Origin: Channa striata
Taxonomy: Eukaryota; Chordata; Actinopteri; Anabantiformes; Channidae
Assembly (NCBI GenBank): GCA_033026295.1
Contig: CM065182.1
Location: 22,008,215 to 22,072,214, forward strand
Direction: 5' to 3'
DNA: 64,000 nt
Part shown: piece after piece, positions 49,895 through 62,529 of the stretch
Layout of the letters: each line of letters begins with the position of its first letter
How positions within the stretch are numbered: the first letter of the stretch is position 1
Program-made: the position numbers and the translations under genes
The notes under the pieces: model-generated
Databases searched by the model: none
What the model was told of the DNA's origin: nothing
What the model saw: the letters and a program-made list of their open reading frames with translations, nothing else

Positions 49895-50023
49895 CGAATG
49901 CCTAGTTCTTGTTCCAGTAGCCCACTTCTCATCAGGTTGCCCTGGTTCCTCGACACCTGACGCGGACCTTGTTAACCCGGCGATTCAGCTCTGACTCTAG
50001 TATTTGTATCACTCATTAGCGCT
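49895..50023. other. Spacer between head-to-head LINE copies
   Basis: These 129 bases are not found in the other arm. On the minus strand they read continuously into copy A and include GAGGAACCAGGGCAACCTGA and TGGAACAAGAACTAGG. I suspect this is 5' sequence of the same LINE joined to its 3' part by an internal deletion, but that rests on memory. Confidence 0.35.
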
Positions 50024-51468
50024 GACATCAAGCTGTATGCCAGAAGCGAACGAGACATCGACTCGCTGATACATACCACCAGGATATACAGCCAAGACAT
50101 CGGAATGTCATTCGGACTGGACAAGTGTGGCCATGGTTGCCTGGAGAGGAAAGGTAGTCAGAACTGAGGGGATTGTACTACCAGAAGGCAAGATAGCAGA
50201 TGTGGAAGACAGCTACAAGTACCTTGGGATCCCTGACAAATGGTAACCACTCCGCAAGGAAAACAGCGACCACCAAGTACCTCCAGAGAGTAAGGCAAGT
50301 CCTGAGAAGTCAGCTGAATGGGAAGAACAAGGTCCGATGTCTCAACACCTAGGCCCTCCCGGTCATCAGGTACCCAGCTGGCATAATAAGCTGGCCAAAG
50401 GAGGAGATGGAAGCCACTGACATCAAGACAAGGAAGCTCCTTACAATGCATGGAGGTTTCACCCAAATCCAGCACCCTGAGACTGTACGCTAAGCGCAAG
50501 GAAGGATCTGGACTGAGTGGGTCAGAGCCACTATCCAGGATGAAACAACTAAGCTCCGGGAATACATCAGGAAGATGGCCCCAAATGATGATGCTTAGTG
50601 AATACCTCAGGCAGCAGAAACCAGAGGAGGAACAAGGACAGGAAGAGCAGGATCCATCATGGAAGGACAAACCCCTGCACCACCTTCAGATAGAAGAAGT
50701 GGCTGACATTGAAAAATCCTACCAGTGGCTGGACAAAGCTGGACTGAAAGACAGCACAGAGGCACTAATCCTAGCAGCACAGGAGCAGGCTCTGAGAACA
50801 AGATCAATAGAGGCTGGGATCTACCATACCAGGCAAGACCCCAGGTGCAGGCTGTGCAAAGATGCCCCTGAGACAATCCAGCACATAACAGCGGGGTGCA
50901 AGATGCTAGCAGGCAGGGCATACATGGAACGCCATAACCAAGTGGCTGGCATAGTACACAGGAACATCTGTGCCCTCTGGAAGTCCCGAAGTCACGATGG
51001 GACACACCTCCAAAGGTGGTTGAGAATGACAGAGCTAAGATCCTGTGGGACACCCAGATACAGACTGACAAACTGGTAATGGCCAACCAACCGGACATAG
51101 TAGTTGTGGACAAACAGGAGAACAAGGCTTAGTGATAGATGTAGCAATCCCGGCGATAGCAACATCAGGAAGAAGGAACACGAGAAACTTGAGAAATACC
51201 AAGGGCTGAAAGAGGAGATAGAAAAGATGTGGAAGGTGAAGGCACAAGTGGTGCCCGTGGTGATAGGAACCCTGGGGGCTGTGACCCCCAAACTGGGAGA
51301 GTGGCTCCAGCAGATCCCAGGAACAACATCTGAGATCTCTGTCCAGAAGAGCGCAGTCCTAGGAACAGCTAAGATACTATACCCTCAAGCTCCCAGGCCT
51401 CTGGTAGAGGACCCGAGCTTGAAGGAAGAAGTAAGACCGCCCCAAAGAGAAGGGGCGAGTGGGGAATT
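50024..51468 (+). mobile_element. LINE copy B, 3' part, REL-endonuclease type
   Basis: This plus-strand copy of the same LINE as copy A starts at DIKLYARSERDIDSLIH, just after the expected catalytic YMDD-type box of the reverse transcriptase. It continues through GMSFGLDKCG, the thumb region, and an intact CCHC knuckle CRLCKDAPETIQHITAGC (50846-50899). It then carries the endonuclease segment (NQPDIVVVDKQENKA) and KKEHEKLEKYQGLKEE, and ends at GGGGAATT. Compared with copy A it has single-base deletions after AACAAGGCT and in CCCGGCGATAGC, and a small deletion after NIC. The frame is therefore broken several times. The stretch 50371-51468 is the inverted counterpart of 48767-49894. Confidence 0.8.
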
Positions 51469-51477
51469 TTTTTTTTT

Positions 51478-51530
<53 letters not shown>

Positions 51531-51567
51531 TTATTTATTTATTTATTTATTTATTTATTTTTTTTTT
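51467..51567. repeat. Compound microsatellite T(n)(GT)n(AT)n(TTTA)n
   Basis: About 16 T, then about 18 GT units, a short AT run and about eight TTTA units ending in another T run. It directly abuts the 3' end of LINE copy B. Confidence 0.95.
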
Positions 51568-54500
51568 GGAGTCGGAAACTGATTCAGATGAAGGATTTGG
51601 AGTCACAAGCGGTAGAGTCACCAGGAAGGATTTTTCTTGTTCAACATCAACTCGGAAATGGCAACCAAGACCTGGATTGGAGTAGTTTGAGATCTCGATT
51701 CAAACCCTGCCCGGGTAGCAGCAACAAACATACACACACACTCCAACGTTGGACTCTCTTCCAAAGGAGGACACAAACTGGAATGTTGAACCGTGGACTT
51801 TAAGACGCCACATAGCAACAGGTTCTTATTGCTGGACGGTTTGTTCAGTAACGCTGAAATACATTTTTGTATTCCTCAGTTCCAATCATCGTGGATGTGT
51901 GTCAGTTGCTCTTGTGTAGAAAGCTAGAGGAGAGCGACCCGTGCACCAAAGACACCTAATAGCTCATTATACAGGTATTAAAGTTACACTTCCTGTAAAT
52001 AAAATGAACTTGAACAAAAGCCAAGCATAACTGTGAGTGAGGGGAGACCGTGGAGCATTGGCTGCAGCGGGCGACCGGACAACACATAACCACAGCGTGG
52101 CAACTAAATTAAGCTTCAGGCCAAAATCCAAGAACCCAGCATCATCACTGGTGACCAGTCCAAGTGAAGGACAGTACCGGAAACTGGAGAAAACCCATGG
52201 GTTTACTCATCCAGTCTGAAAGCAATGGGGACTGAGTAATTTTTTAAATTAGGACTATAACTGGTGAATATATTTATCTTTCAACAAAAAAATAATTGAC
52301 GTAAATAAAAAAAATACATTTTTGACACCATAAGGGAGACTTTGATTGTTTTTGATGTTTTTTCTGATGCGCCTGTCTCATCTTTTACAACCATCACTGT
52401 GCTTGCTGTTTGTTGTAGGGAGAGTAAAAGACATGTCAGTGTGTCCACTCATCTTTAAAGACTTTTTGTCAAATGTTCCTCTCCGTAGTTGTGCTGTGGC
52501 TTTTGGTCAGCACTGGACGTGGAGTAGATTCTGGGGGAAGGTACATCTGGTTTCCAGTAGATATACATTTCACTTCACCATATTCTGAACTAAGGTTAGA
52601 AAAAATGCTGTACCTCTGACAGCTCCTGAGCTTTGGGATCTAAGTTTACTGTAACATTTGTTTGATATTTTGCTCTATTTTACTGACTGGATAAAAACGT
52701 TAAAAAAAGAGAAGGACCCGCACATTTGTGACAAGATGGCCACCTCTTTAGAGTTAATGTGACACTTTGTGGTCTGGATACAAGCTTCTTTGGATCCAAA
52801 ACCAGACCACTGACTCTAAAGAAGTGTCATTGTAATTTCTGTGGGTTCTTCTTCTGTGGTAATAAAACGGCCTGACTGTGTGACAGGATGCTAACACGCT
52901 TAGTTAGTCAGTGAAGCATCTTGCTGGATGTTAGTGAGTGTCTAGCACACGGTTGTAAAAAACAGCAGAGCACTGCATCCTCGCAAAGGCCACAATAATA
53001 ATTTTTCCTTCATTATTTAGTTTTATAACTATTGGAATGGAATTTTATTTAATTTACGCCTTAATAGAAAAAAAAAAACATATTTGCATATTTTAAAATG
53101 TGTTTAATTCCCTGACTGTGACTGTGGTGTAGTAACATTGGTCTTAGGGACTAAATATGGTATTAAACATTTAACACACAGTTCACATACCATAACATAA
53201 CATATATTTATAAGAAATCAAGACTGGTGAAGAATATGTATGAATATGATGAAATAAACATCCACAAATGTAATCACGACACTAATTGCATATAGCTGCC
53301 GTCAAGCTTCTGTCAAGAAAAAAAAAAGGTTTATTGTTCAACTACTTTAAGAAGTGTTGACAAGGGAAGAAAACGGATGTGTCGGTCAGAAATGCACCAG
53401 GACTCCTCCAAGCCCTTATATAAACCCAACAACAAAGTGGAGACAGAAGCACTAACTGGAGAAATCTCAAGGGCAATTACTGTGTGTGTGTCCACCATCT
53501 GAGTAATCCCTTCCTGCTGTTGAAAAGTCATGCAACAGAGATACAAGCGGTTGGGGAGAGACATGTGGACACGGCCTGCATCTGCAAAGGGAACTGACAG
53601 ATCGTATTCACAGCAAAAGCCAAACCTTTCGACCGTCTGTGAGATTCCAGCCACCTACAGGATATTTCCTTTAAATTTGTGCTTTACGGTCTTCAAATAA
53701 AAATTACCTCAAAGTGTAGGGTAGCAGTAGTTGGCGCTGCTTGTCTTTACCAGGATGGTCAGTGTTTTTCCAGAGGCCACAGGAGGTTTACACATCTCTA
53801 AAAAGCAGAGTGTTGCCTACTTGTCATGACTGATCCTCACTGTAAAAGCACGGTGCCCCTTTAACACACTATTTACCTCAGTGAGTAATTTTCCTTTGAG
53901 ATGTGTTGACTGAATAATTACACAGGCATATGCCAACAGACCAAACAACACAAATGGCCCCTACCGGCTGTACCTCCACCCACTCTCCAAGTAAATGGAT
54001 TTTTTTAAGTTGGATGTGCGGATGTCCTTTTGTGGAAATTTTATGTTGGATAAAATTATGCAGATGTTATGGGAAATTAGGACGTTCAAGCCTGTTGAAT
54101 GCACGTGAGCAAATAACCTACTTTGTGTTGGAGTGCTGTAAAAAAATATAATTGACATGTTTTTTTTAGACGTCCATTTATGCCCATGGCCTACTGCCTC
54201 AAAAATTTGTCCAAAACCACATCACTGCTCCAGTTTACCCCCCCCCTTGCTTGGAGGAGGGTCAATCATAGGTCATGTGGTAGAGTCAGATTTTGCTTGT
54301 TCTCATTCTCAAGGGGGCCCTTAAATAAAAGGACAAAACACTTGTTTGGGGAGTATAAGATTTGTCCCAGAAGGAGGTTCCGCAGGCTCAGAGCAATTGA
54401 CATGGCCAAGAAATATCCACACACACACAAGCATCCCCGTTTCCGGCTGTGTCCCACACTGACACATGAAAATAGGACAGTTAGAACCCCGCTGTCCCCT

Positions 54501-55831
54501 CACCCCACCCCTTCCCCCAAGGTCTCTTTTCACAGCGCTAAAATGAGAGTGAGGACACAATCAGAGGAGCAACTGGCCTCGTCCCACCAGCCCCTCTGAT
54601 GATAATCGAGACTCAGTGTCTGAGAAAGTGTGTGAGCTTTGCTTAATTGAGCTGGACACAAAGCTAAGCTGCGGATAAAACCACCCCTGTGAATAATATC
54701 AACGCTCGCACTGCTCTACACATCAGGCCAAATTTGCTGGAGCACTTTCCATTTGTCTTCTAAATGTTTTTGCACAGCACACAGTAATTACAATGAATCA
54801 GATGCCACAGACCAGAGCAATACCGTGCGTCCATTCCTCTTGCAACAGATCTATGGAAAATTAAAGAGGCTAGTTTAAAGTATTAAGTTTGCTAATGGCC
54901 AGAATGTGCCAGACATTTTTTTTTCAGTCTCAGGAGAGTCAGTGAGTAGCCGGTCTATTTGCTGGACTCATTTGGTTCATTTATCAGCCTGCTCTGGCCA
55001 AAATTCATTAAAGCTTGTGATGCTTATCTCTTGGGTTAGTTAAGTCTTGTCTGATAAAAATGAACAAAACTTTCAGTAAATGTGAGACTTGAGACAAAAT
55101 TCTCACAATGTCATCAAGAAAAACATCCTCCTGCTGCAAAGGCTGTTAACAGAATTTACAGTAGCACGCCCGGTGGGACTGTGTAATTTCGAAAAGAACG
55201 CTTATGCAGCTCACAACCTTGACTCTCAAAAAAGTAAGTTTGGGTCTTTTTTCAATAGATCACACAAAAAAAGAGTGATGTCTTTGATTTATTGCTTTGG
55301 GTAACAAATTCCTGTTTCCTGGTTGAACTGCCTACACTATGATCAGAGGATTGGCATACAGAACATGAATGCATTGTTTTGTTGTTATATAATAAGTAGA
55401 AGATTGAATCCAGCATCTCTTTTCAGTCAGTCAGTTTAAAATCTTAATCTGGATCTTTTATTTAAGTCAGAGAGAATCTTGTTTCTTCAATATCTAAAGG
55501 CAGGTATGACTGACAGGTTCAAGGTGGATGGTATAGAAACGTATTGTTGTCATAAACTGAAGTAAATAAGCAAGAAGAACTCAGATGAAAAGGTTTGGCC
55601 AAACCCTGAGAAAGTGGCTTATGCTAAGAAAACTTGGTTATGCAGGTGATCTGTGGACGATTTTACATGTACTATAATAATATGGTTACTGTAAATCCAT
55701 GTGCACAATTAGCTTCATGTTTATGATGTTTAAAGTGTGTGAGCTTTATTTGTCGTGTTCCACTGATCTCTGATCTCAATTGACCAATCAATATAATCCA
55801 TAAAAATGGGTGTAATTCCTATGCAGTTGAT
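51568..55831. other. Intronic stretch, nothing recognised
   Basis: About 4.3 kb. The first 300 bases after the microsatellite are GC-richer than the rest and might belong to another element. Frames at 53331-53654 and 54180-54599 have no recognisable domain. A C9 run lies near 54239-54247. Confidence 0.4.
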
Positions 55832-56025
55832 GGAAATTTGTCCTCTGCATTTGGCCCATCCCTCTGGGGAAGCGGTGGGCAGCCAGCGCCCGGGCAGCTG
55901 GCGCTGGGTGTCTCGCTCAGGGACACATCTGGTGGGTGGGCTGGGGATTTATGGGTAGGCTGGGATTTGATCCTGCACAGTTCTACACCCTATTCACGTA
56001 TACCATGCAGCTGCTCTACCTTTTT
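55832..56025 (+). repeat. Teleost GAAATTTGTCCTCTGCATTT repeat
   Basis: Contains GGAAATTTGTCCTCTGCATT, TGGCCCATCCCTCTGGGGAA, GCGCCCGGGCAGCTGG, GTGTCTCGCTCAGGGACACA and GGGATTTGATCCTGC in the usual order of a common fish repeat. The last part resembles a promoter-like or tRNA-like block but no intact tRNA is present. Confidence 0.65.
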
Positions 56026-56283
56026 TCATGTGTCCTCACACCTGAACCAAGAATTTAAGACAGGAGAGTACATTACAGTAAAAAAACAATAATAGCTATG
56101 AAAGACAAAACAAGATATAGTGCTCGAAAACATATCACGCACAGTGGTGATCTCTTCACTATTTGTGTCCTGAATATGTCACAGTAAGCTCTGATTTTTT
56201 TACCAAAATTAAGGATAAAACTAAAGCAACCTGGTCAATCTCTTAATACACAGCTCTCGGATTGCACAGACCCACAGTGACAC

Positions 56284-56575
56284 GAATGGAAAAGACTCGG
56301 AACCTTTCCAGGAGTAGTAGACCGCCCCAACATGTCTCCAAGAGCACAGGTTTACCATATCCAGGAAGTTACTGTACCAAACATCCCCGTGAAACATGCA
56401 AAGAACTGACCCCTCAACGGTATCTGAAAGACACAGGGCAGTAATGACATCATGGAAAAGTGACCCAAAGAACATAAGACTCGTCTGAATGTTGCCCGAA
56501 AACACACAGATGAGCCTCAGACCTTTTAAGAAAATCTTCTACGGATGGACTGCTGTTTGGAACACAGGGGTCCTG
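56284..56575 (+). pseudogene. Tc1-like transposase relic
   Basis: The plus strand has ACTCGGAACCTTTCCAGGAG, then TCCAAGAGCACAGGTT, GCAAAGAACTGACCCCTCA, AGAACATAAGACTCGTCTGA, TTGCCCGAAAACACACAGA and CTCAGACCTTTTAAGAAAAT. These correspond in order to Tc1 transposase segments for the DNA-binding region and the start of the catalytic core (FAxKHxDExQTFWENILW). Frames are broken and neither end of the element was seen. Confidence 0.65.
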
Positions 56576-59500
56576 CTGGTGGAGGTTGTGGTGTGAGGGT
56601 GTGGGGACCAGGACCAGGGTAACTTGACACAATCAAGGGAGACATGACATCTGTTCTCTAACAGAGAAGTCCTAATCTCAGTTGCTTGGTTGTAGGTCGA
56701 CCTCAGAATGACAAAAAACAATTAAATATTTCGTGTAATAACATTTGTATAAGTATTTGATATCCTTTGAAATCATCGACCAATCAAACATGTTTTTTTA
56801 TTTGCTCATCTTTCCTTATTATTGCAGTAGATTTAGTTTAAAGATGAGAATCAGAGACACACAAAGTCTACAGTCCATTTATTAATTTATCTATACAAGC
56901 TATTTTAGGACACAGGATATACCGTGTATTACACTAGAAGTAAGTCATGGTTGTTATGTGTTATGTCACAGTTTCCCAACTTTGATTCATATTCAGTCAA
57001 TACTAAAACTACTCCTAGCTGCAGAAAATGTGCTTTGGTATCATCTCTTGGTCATGTCTTTCTCCTTCTCTATTTGGTCAGAAAGTCAGGACATCAGCTG
57101 CTTCCAGACAAAAATGTATTTTAATGTCATCTTACTGTATTTATTAATTCCTTCTTCAAATAACCTGCCATAGTCTTAATTCAAACACGGCTGTACTTCA
57201 CCAGAGGAAAACCTGCACCGGACGTTGGTCAGCTGCACACACTGCAAACAGTAGTAATCCCCACTGGCCTTTCATCGGCCCGCTAAGTTACTGAGTTCAA
57301 GGGGAATTGCTGGGTGGGAAATTTGAAGCATCGTGCAACTGTCTTGTCCTGCTGGGGCATTTCAGACCTTCAAGTGCAGGTCATCTGTCGGGAGCGCATG
57401 TCATACATATATCATTCAGCTCAGATGTGACTGCTGTTGACTATGCTACATGCTTTTGTCCTCACATCTATGTGCATTTACCAAAGCATCTCCAGAGCTA
57501 GGTTTATTAAAGTGTTTCTCTACATTTCTGCACTTGCATGGGAAAGGATGTTATTGAAATTGAATGGAAATAGAGGTAATGCAGAATAAAGCCGGAGGTG
57601 AATGCCCACAGTCTTCCTCCGTCACATCGTGTGAAATGCTGCTCATTTTTAAGTAATAAAAAAGAAAAGCAATGGTATAAGATGTATAAGAACTCAATTT
57701 AGCAATAAATTCACTGTGCAAAGTTCAAAATAAGGGGGACGTGAGGGAGAGTAATTTGAAAATGTGTCCTACAACTCGAACATTTTTCACCACGTAAAAC
57801 ATTTACAACGCGAACGTCAGGTTTTAAGACAGCATTTCAGAGACATACACAACACTAAGTCATTATCTGCATGTGACATCCTCCCTCTTTGCTTGGTGTT
57901 TGTATGGATGGGTTCAGCTTCCTGCCTCAGAAGCCACTTGCCAGAGGAGCGACATTAGGAAATGGATTGCATCTGAGTAACTTTGGTCTCAGCTAATCTA
58001 AGTGTCTTTATCTCCATACTCACTCTTTTCTCTTTGCTCCAGGTATTTTGACTGAAAGCTTGTTTCGATTGCAATTCTTACACATAACACCGTTTTACAT
58101 TTTGCATTTATTACTAATATACTGTACACTGAAATAATTGCTTTTTCTTTAAGAAACTTGGACACCTATCTATTTGTGAGTCAATTCTTTGTCAGTGACT
58201 TTGAGGCGGTATGTGAGAAATGGGGACTTGGACATTCCCTTTACATTCCTGGTTCCCCTTAGGTACATTTTTGGTGGAAAATGCCTATTTATTTACATGT
58301 ATACATGCAAATTAGCTTAAAGTATTACATTTATTAAGAGAAAACTGCTTTGGGTGGATGTTGTTTTTGCATACTGCAGTCTTTTAGAAGCCATATTTAG
58401 GCAAGAAAAGCACTTTGGCTAAGATTAGAGAATAACTGAGAGTTTATATTAATGTTAGAACAATGTGTGTAGAGGGTCTGTTATTTTGTTTAATTGGCTC
58501 AAACCAACTTATCCAAGTGTGTTGAGAGTCCAAACACACCCATAAACATTTAATATTACTGTAGTCAGACAAACTATATGTTGTACTACAAGACGACATA
58601 TTTAGTATTTTGCTCTAAACATTGTATTGCAATGTTCAGTATGAATGTCTTTAGGACTTTCCATTAACTGTCAGCTTGAGGAGACATCATTGGACTGAAA
58701 CCGGCATGATTCATTTTTACAAAATTTATTGTCCTTAAAATCAGGACTAACATTTGGTAATATTTCATGGCATCACAGGGTTAGGGTTAACTGACCTAAC
58801 AAACAAAAAAAAACACATCAGTGCTTTTGCTAATAGGACTGTAGACTTTCAGTTCAACTGCTGCTGTTACACTGTGTGTTCGCTCTTCTCTCCACTCCAG
58901 TTTACTGTATGTTTGCCTACAAATGTTGCTTCCTAGAGTTCACAGTTCAACAACTATTGTTATTGGCTGTGCCTCCCCAAACTTTTCTGAAATAAAAAAT
59001 AGTGTATATTTGCAAGCTTAGTCAACATTTGAGTTGAACTTGAGGAAATGTTGGTCCTACACCGCGGAGTGTGGACTGTAAATGGCGTGCACTTGCCTAG
59101 CTCAAACTTTAGCTGGGTTACTGTATCATAGGCACTAGGAGCCCAGAGTAAATTTAGTGTGGATGGAGATAAATGAAAAGAATGATTTCTACAATATGGG
59201 CTGGCCAGCCATGCTCAGTCTCCAATTCTCTCTAGTCTGGCACACAGAAACAGTCAGTGGCAAAGGCTAAGTGGATAGTTGGGTCTAATGGCCTGGTGAT
59301 CCTATAAATAATAACTACACAGTTTCCTCCCCATTGATCACAAAGCCTTGGCTGACTGATACTCGGGGTTGGTGTGGGATGGATGGAGTTGACCTAAGAG
59401 CATGCTTGGCTGCCTTTTCGTCCATATGCTTCTAGTGCATGATCTATCAAAGTGAGGGCCTGCACACCTCCAGAAATGACACAGCCTAATTGGCTGCTAT

Positions 59501-60204
59501 GAGAGGCCCATCACTTAAGGCTAGTGTGGAAGTCGGGGAAAAGACTGACTCTGGACAAGGTTAACTAACTCCACTGCTAAATCTTTAGCCATGAAAAGTT
59601 TCTGGGATTTAAAAAAGACTAGAATTTGAGAACAAAGTGTATTTTTCGAGTGAGACGTCTAGGCTTCGTACATTTGAAGAAACAAAAGTAAGCTTTCCAG
59701 ATTATTACTGACTGACTTCTATGGGATTGTTTTTTTAATTGTATGATTTGGTGGTCAAAGGTGGCGTTAGTCCTCCTACAGCCCTTAATTTGCTCACACA
59801 GGTCAAGTGATAGGGTCAGAGGCCCTTGCACAAATCTATCAGAGGCCTGCTGATTTCCATTTAAAAATCACTGCAGTTCAGGACACAGAGGTGCAAAGGT
59901 CAGGTACATCCACAGTGTGTGTCCTTCAAAGTAGAAAGAACACAGCAGGGCATGACTACGGGCAGGAACTCATATTAAAATAAGGCTCATTAAAGTGCAA
60001 TATTAGGATGATGGTATCTGTCAAACATTACCAAGAAAAAAGTTTAAAATAAGTAAAATAATTCTTTGGTGGTCTGTTTGCTCTATTTCAAATTATTTTC
60101 TTTCTCTTTTGTTTCTGCAAATTTATTTACAACCTTCTTTCTTGCTGCTGTCCCTGCTATAGAAGAAAAAAAAAGGTTCATAAATAATTTCATTGTACCC
60201 AGGA
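56576..60204. other. Intronic stretch, nothing recognised
   Basis: About 3.6 kb of AT-rich sequence. The sections near 57230-57500 and 59080-59560 are non-repetitive and less AT-rich, so they are possible conserved elements, with no proof here. Confidence 0.4.
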
Positions 60205-60320
60205 AGCAAAAATGGTTTGGCCCAGATCTGACAGACCAGACGCCCCAAGTGTGGCCGAACCGGCCCAGAACCGACTGCAGCCAAGCACCGCCAGTCAGCT
60301 GCAATTGGTCCAGTTAGGTT
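60205..60320 (+). repeat. Possible GGCCCAGATCTGG-type fish repeat
   Basis: GGCCCAGATCTGACAGACCA, AGTGTGGCCGAACCGGCCCA and neighbouring words form a locally GC-rich patch. It recalls a fish repeat built of TGGCCCAGATGTGG motifs. The assignment is weak. Confidence 0.3.
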
Positions 60321-60993
60321 GGCTACCTGAGGTCATGGTTTATAATCCACCCAAATGCAGCTAAATGTCCAATTTTTCGCGGGGATGATAAGGTATTTGG
60401 CAGACAGTCCCGTTTTGTGTCAGACCTTCCTGTAGCAGTAAGGTGCAAAGTAGATAAAGTTGGAGCTGAAATCTCATCATTGATAAAAAAACAAACAAAA
60501 AAAACAGCGTCTTTGAAGGAGCTAAGGCAGCCTGCAGTCGAGTGTGGTGGAGAAGGTGTGAACAAGAAGAATCAAACCAACTCAAACCAAGTGGAGTCGA
60601 AGCTCCAGGCTTATTAAGTAGGACACATGAATGTTTGTGCCTGTGTGACAGCACGGAAAAGCATGAGAAGATCATAGCATGTGTCGATGATATTCTGGCA
60701 ACTGGAGATTCCTAATTTTACTTTATGTTAGACCAAATGTTAGTTCATGGGGATGTTGTGCAAAAGTAACTAAAACAGAATTTACTTTAGTAAGCAATAT
60801 TATAACTAAATTCTATAATAAAAATAATAAGTAATATTTTATTATTGCTGAGAGCGAAATCAACATATCAGCAACATGTACCCTTTTTTTTTTTCTGGCA
60901 AAACCTCTTATAGCACAAGACCAAGATGTTGTTATCAAACTTGGTTATGATTGTGTTTAGGCAAGAAACACACACAGCTGAGGCAGAGGTAGA
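60321..60993. other. Intronic stretch, nothing recognised
   Basis: Short frames on both strands, with no domain. Confidence 0.45.

Positions 60994-61038
<45 letters not shown>
60994..61038. repeat. (AT)n microsatellite
   Basis: About 18 AT units followed by TTATATATA. Confidence 0.95.
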
Positions 61039-62489
61039 AAATCAGTCGCTCTGGGAATTTGTGATGTTGGAAACACAACAATTAATTCACCCAATCCCCT
61101 GTGCTTTCTGTGCAACCTTGCAATTTAGAACATAAAAAAAACCTAAACTAAAATCCTGAAGGGGCCGGTTTCTGTGTTGATTTAAATACTGTGGCACTTT
61201 AAGCACAACATGTTAATTAACCTTTAAATGACACTGCAATCGTTCTCTAAGCTTAGAATGTGGGTCTGCGGTGCGACAGTCATAAACTTTGTAGCCTACA
61301 CCCGTAGTCAATGCCAAGCACCTCATTGTGTATTAATACATGTAACACTTCTATTGTTTTAAAAAAAATGCTTTGCATGAAGACTAAACTAATTACTAAA
61401 TTAACTAGGTTTGACAAACAAATTTAAAAAAATGTCTTTATGTCTCATTTGTTTTTTTAAGAAATGTATGAAGGTGCTTCAACTTTAACTATCATCCATA
61501 ACAGTAATTAAATAATGTGTCACATAGAAACACTGACACAGCACCTCAAACTACGTATCTGCATTACATTTTTTCCAAACACAAAAACAAATGATTATTT
61601 GCTTTTTGCCACTCGAGCCATATTTCATACTTGACACAAAGGCAAAGCTGATTTCCAATAATGCAGAGATTGGAGGATTTCTTATATGGAAGCCAGATTC
61701 TTCCCTCTGTGTTAGGAGTACTTAAAAGTAAACCCTGACAGGTTTCAGTAGGTTTCAGTAGAGTTCCAGTTTTCTGCTGATTTAACGGTGAGTGGGCTTT
61801 GCATTCACCTACAGTGCATCTGTTTACATCTGGGAAGCAGACTGAAAACAAATTGCTCGATCCAATAAGAGACTCACCATTATATGTTTTTTTTTTTTTC
61901 CCAAGTCTAGCACGTCTCCGTTATATAGCTCACACACAATAGATAAGAGCTCAAAACCTGTTTTGATGAATAAGCGCTCTTTATTTGCTTCACAGGCCAA
62001 GTCATTTTTACATAATGTAACACGTTGCTTGTGCAGCAGGCCATCTTTAAAGGAGGTGAGTCAAAGCCACGTGTGTAAGTGTGCATGGAATATCAAGAGA
62101 CAATAAGAGAAATGACTTACTAAGTCTGGATTCTCCTTCTTATTTTAGGCCTGATAAAAATGCTGAAAGAGGACATCACAGCATGTTCTGGTTTCATATT
62201 CCCCAAAGTATAGATTTTTAAGAAGCTCACAAAAAGAAGTGTTCACTGGAGTTGAGGGTACATTCTGATTTGGAAAATGAAGCAGGAGATATTTTTCATG
62301 TGCATTAAAAAAAAACAGGTTTCTTGTCCAATTAATATGTTAAAAAAACAGCTGATTGCATTCATTGTGTACAAGTACATATTTATGACATCTTTTTTTT
62401 TTGTTTTTAAAACATATAGTTTTTAATCACTAGTAACTAGTGTAAAGTAACATTGTGGTACTTTTGGTGGGCAATTATTTTCCTTTGGA
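61039..62489. other. Intronic stretch, nothing recognised
   Basis: AT-rich with poly-A and poly-T runs near 61880 and 62390. A short duplication of GGTTTCAGTA lies near 61741-61760. Confidence 0.45.
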
Positions 62490-62529
62490 CAGGTTCTCCC
62501 ATCTTCCATCTGGAAGATGGGAGAACCTG
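62490..62529. repeat. 40-bp palindrome at the start of a Tc1 relic
   Basis: The left arm at 62490-62508 is the exact complement of the right arm TGGAAGATGGGAGAACCTG (62511-62529), with a TC spacer. The right arm matches the Tc1 transposase segment usually read as WKMGEPS. Confidence 0.9.

Noticed and set aside
50158..51291. Minus-strand frames of 70 to 172 codons
   Set aside because: They are antisense shadows of LINE copy B.
55832..56025. tRNA gene
   Set aside because: Box-B-like words occur inside a fish repeat, but no cloverleaf with an anticodon arm can be drawn.
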